This document shows, in pieces, positions 40,384 to 45,834 of a stretch of DNA of 45,834 nt (position 1 is the first letter of the stretch; each line of letters starts with the position of its first letter). The DNA comes from Oxalobacteraceae bacterium OM1 (lineage in GTDB: Bacteria > Pseudomonadota > Gammaproteobacteria > Burkholderiales > Burkholderiaceae_D), in assembly GCA_004570315.1 (NCBI GenBank), contig SPQI01000290.1, forward strand, positions 1 to 45,834, read 5' to 3'. The position numbers and the translations under genes are program-made. The notes under the pieces are model-generated. The model searched no databases. It had not been told where the DNA came from and saw nothing but the letters and a program-made list of their open reading frames with translations.

Positions 40384-41316
40384 TCACTCCACGACAACTT
40401 CGGCCTGCGGAATGACTGCTGTATGCGCTTCCTGACAAATGTCGTGAATGCACCCGCGCAGCCAGCGGTGCGCGGGGTCGGCGTCCATGCGCGGATGCCA
40501 TTGCATGGACACCGTAAAATCCTTGGTCGGGAAGGGTAGGGCGAAATTGAACATTCCGGCGCGCAGATTGCCGGTATGTCGTTCGGGGACAGTTGCAATG
40601 AGATCAGACGCTCGTGCGAGCGCAATCGCGGCGGCGAAGCCGCCGACCACCGTGACAATTTTGCGTTCCAGTCCGAACGATTTAAGCGCCTCGTCCATGG
40701 GCCCGCGGTCTTTACCTTGGCGCGAGAAGAGAATATGCAAGCCAGTGCAATATCGCTGCATTGAGATCGGTTCCCGGCTGAGCGGATGCCCTGCACGCAC
40801 GACACCAATAAAGTGATCCCGGAACAGGGCCCGGGTCCGCACCTCGGGGCCGGTGACGTCGCCGATGACACCCGTCTCGAGATCGACCATCCCCTCGCGT
40901 AGCCCCACGCTTTCCTTGTCCAGCTTCTGAGCAAAACGCAGCCGTACACCCGGCGCTTCGTTGCTGACTCGGGCAATCAATGCCGGCCCGAAGTTTTCAA
41001 CGAAGCCATCGCTAGTTCGAAGCGTAAAGGTCCGGACTAGCTGCTTCGGGTCGAGCTCCTTCACCGGACGCAAGACAGCTTCCGCGTCCTGCACCACTTG
41101 CGCAACACGATCCCGCAACTCCTGCGCCCGCGGTGTCGGCACCAGGCCGCGGCCAGCCCGCACCAACAGGGGGTCGCCGGTCGTCTCGCGCAAACGTGCC
41201 AGTGCCCGACTCATGGCCGAGGGACTCAGCCGCAAGCGCCGTGCGGCACGCGCGACGTTGCCCTCGGCGAGCAGGACGTCCAAGGTAACCAACAGGTTGA
41301 AATCCGGTGTCGACAT
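40384..41316 (-). CDS. LysR family transcriptional regulator
   Basis: Protein of 310 residues from MSTPDFNLLVTLDVLL (41316); the upstream frame to 41358 is not family-like. The HTH helices read VARAARRLRLSPSAMSRALARLRETTG, followed by the effector domain with RTSDGFVENFGPALI. It is probably a regulator of unknown local genes: the next minus-strand gene upstream is the azoreductase-like gene of the AhpD operon, while the other neighbour is a MerR module. No divergent partner is present. Confidence 0.9.
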   Translation of the reverse strand: MSTPDFNLLVTLDVLLAEGNVARAARRLRLSPSAMSRALARLRETTGDPLLVRAGRGLVPTPRAQELRDRVAQVVQDAEAVLRPVKELDPKQLVRTFTLRTSDGFVENFGPALIARVSNEAPGVRLRFAQKLDKESVGLREGMVDLETGVIGDVTGPEVRTRALFRDHFIGVVRAGHPLSREPISMQRYCTGLHILFSRQGKDRGPMDEALKSFGLERKIVTVVGGFAAAIALARASDLIATVPERHTGNLRAGMFNFALPFPTKDFTVSMQWHPRMDADPAHRWLRGCIHDICQEAHTAVIPQAEVVVE

Positions 41317-41572
41317 GGCTTTACGATAACATACGACAGTTGTGGCCTCACCTCCCATGCAAGAATTGTTATAGGCCGTTGCGTACCCCTACAACGATGG
41401 CCGTCTTGTTCTGCTCAGCTGTTAAATTTCCCGTCGGCTGATCCCGTCTTTGCGTCAACTCGCGATTTAGTCGCACGAAGCACGCAGCCCGTGCGGACAC
41501 GAGATCTACGCTCTAGCTGGCGCGGCGGCACCCTTCATCGAGCAGCGGTTGGGGCGGCAGACCAGGTAGATC

Positions 41573-42187
41573 TCACATCGGCTGCCGCACCAGCCAATTC
41601 TCAAATTTCTGCATCGTCAGCGCCGCGGCCTGCGGCCCACGATTGCAGTTTTCTAAAGCGAATACCTCAACGTCCAGGATGCCAATGGTCTTAAACATGT
41701 GGCGTAGGTAAGGCGTGGCCCAGTCCTCCTTTTGCCCGGCGCCCTTTCCCAGTGAACCTCCGCAAGCCATCAACACGCGCACCGGACGATCACGCAAGAG
41801 GCCAACCTTGCCTTGCGGCTTGGAGCGGAAGGTGCGTCCAGGCCGCACTACATAGTCAAGCCATGCCTTGAGGTTGGATGGCACGAAAAAATTATGCATG
41901 GGCGTGGAAATGAGCACCATATCGGCGGCGTCGAGTTCACCGATCATGGTGTCGGACATCGCCAGCGACTTGCGCTGCATTTCGTCGAGATGGCCGGACG
42001 ATGCGTTCAAGGTCGCTTGGACGAAGCACGCATCCGGATGAGGCACAGGATCGATCGCAAGATCGCGGTGGATAACGACGAGCTTCGGATCGAGCGATCG
42101 CCAGTAATGAATGGCGGTCTGCGCAGCATGGCGGCTATGCGACGCCTCGATCCGAGGGCTTGCAGCAATGTGCAGAAGGGCCTTCAT
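41573..42187 (-). CDS. FMN-dependent NADH-azoreductase-like flavodoxin-fold protein
   Basis: Protein of 204 residues, near the usual 200. The start MKALLHIAASPRIEASHSRHAA gives the phosphate loop (SPR-x-xxS-x-S), and STPMHNFFVPSNLKAWLDYVVRPGRTF is the FMN-binding loop conserved in AzoR enzymes, which reduce azo bonds and quinones with NADH. It is the last gene of an operon; its start overlaps the stop of the GNAT gene (ATGA). Its partners and the MarR regulator suggest a stress or detoxification role. Confidence 0.9.
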   Translation of the reverse strand: MKALLHIAASPRIEASHSRHAAQTAIHYWRSLDPKLVVIHRDLAIDPVPHPDACFVQATLNASSGHLDEMQRKSLAMSDTMIGELDAADMVLISTPMHNFFVPSNLKAWLDYVVRPGRTFRSKPQGKVGLLRDRPVRVLMACGGSLGKGAGQKEDWATPYLRHMFKTIGILDVEVFALENCNRGPQAAALTMQKFENWLVRQPM

Positions 42188-42630
42188 ATCTCGATCGGCA
42201 TATTAAACCGCAAGGAGGTGGCCAACAGCCCGCAACGGAAATAGAAGCGGTGACCCAGCGCATTGCTCAACGGCGTATCCAGCACGAGCTTACCGCATTG
42301 CAGTGTCTGCGCCTGAGTGCGGAGGTAGGTCATCAGGCGTTCGCCATATCCCTGGCCGCGCACGCCTGCATCCGTTACAAGGTCGTCCACGTAGAGGAAA
42401 CGGCCATGTACCAGGTTCTCCTGCAGGCGATAACCCGCTAAAGCTCGCGGCTGCACGCCGTCATACAGGGCGATGAGGTGATAGCCTTCGGTCACTTGGC
42501 GTTTCCAGCGTTCTACGAACTCGTCAGCCGAACCTAAATGTGGGCGCAACTGAACCATCAAGGAAAATAGCTTCCGTACGTCCGTCTCGCTTCTGGCCTG
42601 GTGCAATGCCGGTTCATGTGCGCTCATCAT
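42184..42630 (-). CDS. GNAT family acetyltransferase
   Basis: Protein of 148 residues from MMSAHEP at 42630. The acetyl-CoA motif A reads RFLYVDDLVTDAGVRGQGYGERLMTYLR, whose R-G-Q-G-Y-G matches the family's Q/R-x-x-G-x-G/A loop; the later CGKLVLDTPLSNALGHRFYFRCGL is the end of the GNAT fold. It starts by overlap with the AhpD-like gene stop and ends by overlap with the azoreductase-like start, both ATGA. The target amine is unknown. The long in-frame upstream extension is antisense to the AhpD-like gene and is ignored. Confidence 0.9.
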   Translation of the reverse strand: MMSAHEPALHQARSETDVRKLFSLMVQLRPHLGSADEFVERWKRQVTEGYHLIALYDGVQPRALAGYRLQENLVHGRFLYVDDLVTDAGVRGQGYGERLMTYLRTQAQTLQCGKLVLDTPLSNALGHRFYFRCGLLATSLRFNMPIEI

Positions 42631-43133
42631 GCATCCTCCATTTCCGAGCGCTCTGTCGGGATAGGCGGCGTGAATCCAAGGGCGCCCGCAATACGGTTCC
42701 ATGCATTGATCGAAGCAATCGAGGCGGTCAGGTAGGCGACTTCCGTGGGCGTGAAGTGTGCGCATAATTCGTCGTACACACTCTCGGCAATGTGTTGTTG
42801 CCCCATCTTCGTCAATGCCTCTGCCCAAGCGAGTGCGGCGCGTTCGCGCGCAGAGAAGATGTCTGTGTCGGCCCAAGTTGCGACAAGGTCGATCTTAATC
42901 GGCAGCACGCCTTCCTTTCGCGCAACATTCAGGTGAAACTGCAGGCAAAACGCACAACCGTTGAGCTGCGATGCCCGAATCTTTAAGAGTTCAGTGAGCT
43001 GTTTGTCCAGCCCGGAATCATCCACCGCTTTGCCAAGCGCTCGCAATGCAGTGACCGCATCGGGCGCCAATTTGTTGTAATCGGCCCAGTCGATGCGGGC
43101 CACTGGATTGCTGTGCATTTGTCGCTCATTCAT
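42627..43133 (-). CDS. AhpD-like carboxymuconolactone decarboxylase family protein
   Basis: Protein of 168 residues from MNERQMHSNP at 43133. The family core LLKIRASQLNGCAFCLQFHLNVARKEG has the reactive CxxC (Cys60, Cys63) and His67, the layout of AhpD-type alkylhydroperoxidases; helices ARERAALAWAEALTKM and FTPTEVAYLTASIASINAWNRIAGAL are also usual. It would reduce peroxides with thiols in the cytoplasm. It is the first gene of a three-gene operon with GNAT and azoreductase-like genes, facing a MarR regulator. Confidence 0.92.
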   Translation of the reverse strand: MNERQMHSNPVARIDWADYNKLAPDAVTALRALGKAVDDSGLDKQLTELLKIRASQLNGCAFCLQFHLNVARKEGVLPIKIDLVATWADTDIFSARERAALAWAEALTKMGQQHIAESVYDELCAHFTPTEVAYLTASIASINAWNRIAGALGFTPPIPTERSEMEDA

Positions 43134-43146
43134 GTCTGTTGTTAAT

Positions 43147-43186
43147 ATAAGAGTTCGAACACGGCAAATGATATTCGAATTCTTAT
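43147..43186. promoter_or_regulatory. MarR operator candidate with long inverted repeat
   Basis: ATAAGAGTTCGAA (43147-43159) and TTCGAATTCTTAT (43174-43186) are inverted copies with one mismatch over 13 bases and a 14-base spacer. They fill the gap between the divergent AhpD-like and MarR starts, matching autoregulation by a MarR dimer or pair of dimers. Confidence 0.7.
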
Positions 43187-43189
43187 AAT

Positions 43190-43666
43190 ATGCAAAGACC
43201 AACAAAATCACATGCATCCATTCCCGCTATTGGTGAGGGTAAGCGTGGCGTTGAGGGACACATCGGATATCTGCTGCGGCAGGCGCATTCAGCCCATCGG
43301 ATCAGCATGGAGAAGGCGTTGGCTGAAACAGGAATGACCCTGCCGCAATTTTCCGTGCTTACGATGCTGGCAGCCTATCCTGGCGCCTCCGGGGCGACGC
43401 TCGCGCGTCTGTCGTTGCTCACGCCGCAAACCATGAGCGTTATCATCGCCAACCTCGAAAAGGCTGGTTTCGTTTCCCGCCATGCCCATCCAACCCATGG
43501 GCGAATTCAAGAGATCGAGATTACGGTCGAGGGAAAAAAATTGCTGGCGAAATGCAAGACGGCAGTAGCGTCGGCCGAAGCGGCGTTACTCGAAAATTTG
43601 ACGCCCGCTGAAGAAAAGGTGGTGCGGCGCTGGCTCGTGGATATTGCGATGCGGAGTGGATCATAG
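43190..43666 (+). CDS. MarR family transcriptional regulator
   Basis: Protein of 158 residues. The winged helix is seen in GMTLPQFSVLTMLAAYPGASGATLARLSLLTPQTMSVIIANLEKAGFVSR, with the wing HPTHGRIQEIEITVEGKKL. A TATAAT sequence (43184-43189) directly touches the ATG at 43190, with no ribosome-binding site, so either the mRNA starts elsewhere or a non-standard start downstream is used. It is divergent from the AhpD-like operon and most likely represses it until an oxidant or phenolic ligand appears. Confidence 0.92.
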   Translation: MQRPTKSHASIPAIGEGKRGVEGHIGYLLRQAHSAHRISMEKALAETGMTLPQFSVLTMLAAYPGASGATLARLSLLTPQTMSVIIANLEKAGFVSRHAHPTHGRIQEIEITVEGKKLLAKCKTAVASAEAALLENLTPAEEKVVRRWLVDIAMRSGS

Positions 43667-44041
43667 CGTCACGGGACCGGCTTACATTGCAACGCACTAG
43701 CGCCGCCGCCAGCGAATGGCGTTCATTGTTCAAACGATGTGGCACGTCGATATCCGCTCATTCCATGTCCGGCCTCAGAAAGCCGATCGCCCGGTTTGAA
43801 TCGATTTCGCGAATCGGTATCGTTAGCGCCGGTATCAGCTATGCGACCCTGAACCAGCGTATGGCGAATTGATTCAATCTTCCTCAACCGGCGCCAGTAG
43901 CGAACGTTTGCCGGCCTTGCAGATCCCCAGGCTCAATCCTTACCTCGTGAGGTACAGAAGTCTGTTGGCAGCCCAATGGCATTCGTTCGTCGCTAAGGTA
44001 AGCGAGCTGGTCCCCACCAGGCCGGGCGTTGATGATGGCGG
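43667..44041. other. Intergenic region, no gene recognised
   Basis: Short frames on the plus strand have no domain, no convincing ribosome-binding site and inconsistent composition. No hairpin or repeat stood out. Confidence 0.4.
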
Positions 44042-45592
44042 CTATGGTGCTTCAGACACGCCCAAGACTTTCAGCCGCTCGACCGCGTTGGCATTCTTCG
44101 GGTTGAGAGCGAGTGAACGCCGGTAGTTCTTGATTGCTTCGGACCGATTTCCCATTTTGGCCTGCGCTTCGCCCAGACTGTCGTACAGATTGGCATCTGC
44201 TGGGTGCAGCTGCGTGCCGAAGCGGAAGACTGCAACCGATTCCGCCAGCATACCGCTACTTAGCAACGCATAGCCCCAACTATTGATGTCGTGGGGTGCG
44301 AATTTGAACGTGGCGCCTTTCGCCTTGAACTCCTCATAAATCCCTGATGCCTTGTCAAAACCCTGGGCCGCGAGTTGCGCGGCGAAGTTTTCCTGCGTCG
44401 GCGCGACACCGCTGGCGCGCCGTGTCTCAAGTGACACCATATGCCTGGGCACTCCGTTTGCGGTAGGGTTGTTCTCCATGAAGGCACGCGCTGCCGTGTC
44501 GTCTTTCAAGTAGGCATCGAGAAAGCGGTGCACGTAGCGCGCCATCACGCCGTATGCCAGCGTGACTTCGTCGCGCGAATATTCGTCGAACTCGCTGTCC
44601 CGAGCAAGGTGCAACCCGTCCGAGGAAAAGTCCTTGTGCGCCATCGGATGCATCGTCACCGCGTACAAGTCAGCATAGGTCATGCTGTTCAGGAAGCTGT
44701 ACGTCGTGCTGTTTTTACGCCGGTTCAATTCCTCAATCGAAGCGGGCCGCCGGGCTACATATAGCATTGGGATCGCCAGCCTTGCCGGCGTCACATACGG
44801 AATCGCTTGCGTACCACCGTCGACCATCTGCGGAAAATAGCGCACCGAACCATCCAGGCTGACGAGCGCCTTGATGCGGTCGTCCTTCGCGGCGGCCACC
44901 ACGTTCGCGAGTCCGCCCCAGCTGTAACCGGCCACGGCCAGCCGACTGGCATCCGCATTTGGCATCTGAACCGCTTGCGCGATCAGCCAGCCGATATCCA
45001 ATGCCTGCGTTTCCAGCCCTTCCACGTCCACCGTCATCGCGCGTTGGCGTGCACCCTGTGACGCGCTGGCGAGAACAACGTAGCCGTGGCTGGCCAAGTA
45101 TTCGCACAGGTCGGCGTTTTCGGCCGCCGTTCCGCTGTAGCCTGGCGCGTAGAGGACGACCGGGAACTTGCCAACCTGCGCGGGCGCGTCGCGCACCGCG
45201 CGCATTGGCTGCATCAGTGCTTGCGCTCCTGCTGGCCATCCTTCTGTTCGCTCGGTCAGCTGCGTGTCCGTGAGTCGGTTCACGGTGGCCGCATCGAGTG
45301 TCATGTCCCCCTCGGTAGCTCCGGTAGCGTAGTAATCACGGAAGTTCAGCGGCTTGCCGCTGTGTGCCGCCGGATACCAGACGAGCATCTGCATCGGCCG
45401 CGCCCGTTCACCGCTGGTTGGCTTGCCGGTGACGAGCGAAACCGTTGTCTTGTACACGCGAGAGTGGTCGTACTGCTGTTTCACCTGCAGGCCGACTGCA
45501 TAGGGGCCGGGCTGGAGCGGGAAGGTAAAGACGTCGGCTGCGTGCGCGACTGTTGCAGCGAAGAAGACGACTGTAGCGAGGTAGTGGCGCAT
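44042..45592 (-). CDS. Secreted alpha/beta hydrolase fused to a C-terminal TPR domain
   Basis: Protein of 516 residues. The signal peptide is MRHYLATVVFFAATVAHA. The hydrolase part has VVLYAPGYSGTAAENADLCEYLASHGYVV (oxyanion region) and the nucleophile elbow AGYSWGGLANV with Ser224; MHPMAHKDFSS supplies a candidate histidine. It resembles the dienelactone hydrolase and platelet-activating-factor acetylhydrolase-like groups. The last 80 residues are two TPR-like units (LYDSLGEAQAKMGNRSEAIKNYRRSLALNP). Hydrolase and TPR in one secreted chain is uncommon. It is divergent from the TetR gene beginning at 45780, whose operator lies in the gap. Confidence 0.85.
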   Translation of the reverse strand: MRHYLATVVFFAATVAHAADVFTFPLQPGPYAVGLQVKQQYDHSRVYKTTVSLVTGKPTSGERARPMQMLVWYPAAHSGKPLNFRDYYATGATEGDMTLDAATVNRLTDTQLTERTEGWPAGAQALMQPMRAVRDAPAQVGKFPVVLYAPGYSGTAAENADLCEYLASHGYVVLASASQGARQRAMTVDVEGLETQALDIGWLIAQAVQMPNADASRLAVAGYSWGGLANVVAAAKDDRIKALVSLDGSVRYFPQMVDGGTQAIPYVTPARLAIPMLYVARRPASIEELNRRKNSTTYSFLNSMTYADLYAVTMHPMAHKDFSSDGLHLARDSEFDEYSRDEVTLAYGVMARYVHRFLDAYLKDDTAARAFMENNPTANGVPRHMVSLETRRASGVAPTQENFAAQLAAQGFDKASGIYEEFKAKGATFKFAPHDINSWGYALLSSGMLAESVAVFRFGTQLHPADANLYDSLGEAQAKMGNRSEAIKNYRRSLALNPKNANAVERLKVLGVSEAP

Positions 45593-45720
45593 GATAGATG
45601 GAGAGTCGATGCTGATTGAATTGCCTTTGACAGCGTGCCCGGCTACCGAACGACTGTGGAGCTAACGATGAGCGTGCCTGAAACGCTTGATTGCGCATCG
45701 TCGAATGAGATAGGAATATA

Positions 45721-45735
45721 ATGAGCTTTACTCAT
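45721..45735. promoter_or_regulatory. TetR operator candidate, copy B
   Basis: ATGAGCTTTACTCAT, arms ATGAG/CTCAT with a 5-base centre. It lies between the hydrolase-TPR gene and the TetR start. Confidence 0.6.
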
Positions 45736-45779
45736 GTTTTCCACTCGCCTTTTGCTCAGGTTTTCTTCGCCCCTGTCCA

Positions 45780-45834
45780 ATGCCGACCAAACGCCGCCCG
45801 ACTGCCTTGTCTCGCTCGACGCCGACGCGGCGTA
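45780..45834 (+). CDS. TetR family regulator, N-terminus only (3' end outside window)
   Basis: Only 18 codons are inside the window: MPTKRRPTALSRSTPTRR. They are identical to the start of the truncated TetR copy at 35544, which continues into a recognisable TetR helix-turn-helix, so this is probably the intact counterpart. It is divergent from the hydrolase-TPR gene; the palindrome at 45721 would be its operator. Assignment depends on the other copy. Confidence 0.7.
   Translation, partial: MPTKRRPTALSRSTPTRR

Larger units (their letters stand above)
45680..45834 (+). repeat. Direct repeat copy B (TetR promoter and N-terminus)
   Basis: Matches 35443-35598. The 55 bases from the TetR start codon to the window end are identical to copy A; the 80 bases before it differ at about 10 positions. 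The repeat may extend beyond the window. Confidence 0.85.

Noticed and set aside
43687-44126. Short plus-strand frames after the MarR gene
   Set aside because: No domain, no ribosome-binding site; the second runs antisense into the hydrolase-TPR gene.
1-45834. tRNA, rRNA or riboswitch genes
   Set aside because: No sequence resembling a tRNA T-arm with matching acceptor stem, no rRNA segments and no recognisable riboswitch core was seen; a covariance-model scan would settle it.

Overview
The window looks like chromosomal DNA of a betaproteobacterium, most likely Burkholderiales and perhaps Oxalobacteraceae (Herbaspirillum or Noviherbaspirillum type). That placement is inferred from the high but uneven GC, a PHA granule-associated phasin, a DUF4148-like secreted peptide, many LysR, TetR and IclR regulators beside small catabolic operons, and the protein families present. 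No rRNA, tRNA, CRISPR array or complete insertion sequence was seen. It is an accessory-rich stretch of small regulator-plus-enzyme modules with one lone tyrosine recombinase.

Layout. 1-3.5 kb: the tail of a short-chain dehydrogenase, a GhrA-type hydroxyacid dehydrogenase and small membrane or secreted proteins. 3.9-7 kb: a glutathione transferase-like protein, a LysE exporter, a subclass B3 metallo-beta-lactamase with all zinc ligands, and an unannotated decayed fosA 3' end. 7-12.7 kb: two LysR-controlled units, one (7.0-9.5 kb) with an atypical RidA-family protein coupled to an Old Yellow Enzyme, the other (10.8-12.7 kb) with an NmrA-like reductase; the recombinase lies between them. 13-16.5 kb: PaiB-like, DsrE-like and serine beta-lactamase-like proteins. 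16.5-20.8 kb: a catabolic operon (imidase-like deacetylase, asparaginase-like amidohydrolase, MFS transporter) divergent from an IclR regulator, with two identical palindromic operators between them. 20.9-25.8 kb: DUF1579, ABM-like, VOC and NIPSNAP proteins and a WYL regulator; two promoter regions share a 25-bp motif. 25.9-31 kb: a TetR regulator with twin operators, divergent from a tightly coupled operon of Baeyer-Villiger-type monooxygenase, SDR, alpha/beta hydrolase and lactonase-like propeller, suggesting oxidation of an alcohol or ketone to an ester or lactone and then hydrolysis. 31-35.4 kb: a Cache-domain protein, small membrane proteins and a large TPR lipoprotein. 35.4-45.8 kb: an interval bounded by two copies of the same TetR promoter and N-terminus. 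It holds an outer-membrane porin, MFS and methyltransferase operon facing a MerR regulator, a LysR gene, an AhpD-GNAT-azoreductase operon facing a MarR regulator, and a hydrolase-TPR fusion.

The 14.7-31 kb part is visibly more GC-rich and more tightly packed than its flanks, where intergenic gaps are longer, gene remnants occur and base composition is more AT-rich. This suggests the flanks gained DNA in several events. The best candidates for something new are the imide/amide operon with its twin operators, the monooxygenase operon whose fingerprint histidine is replaced, the shared WYL motif, and the duplicated TetR promoter segment that brackets 10 kb.
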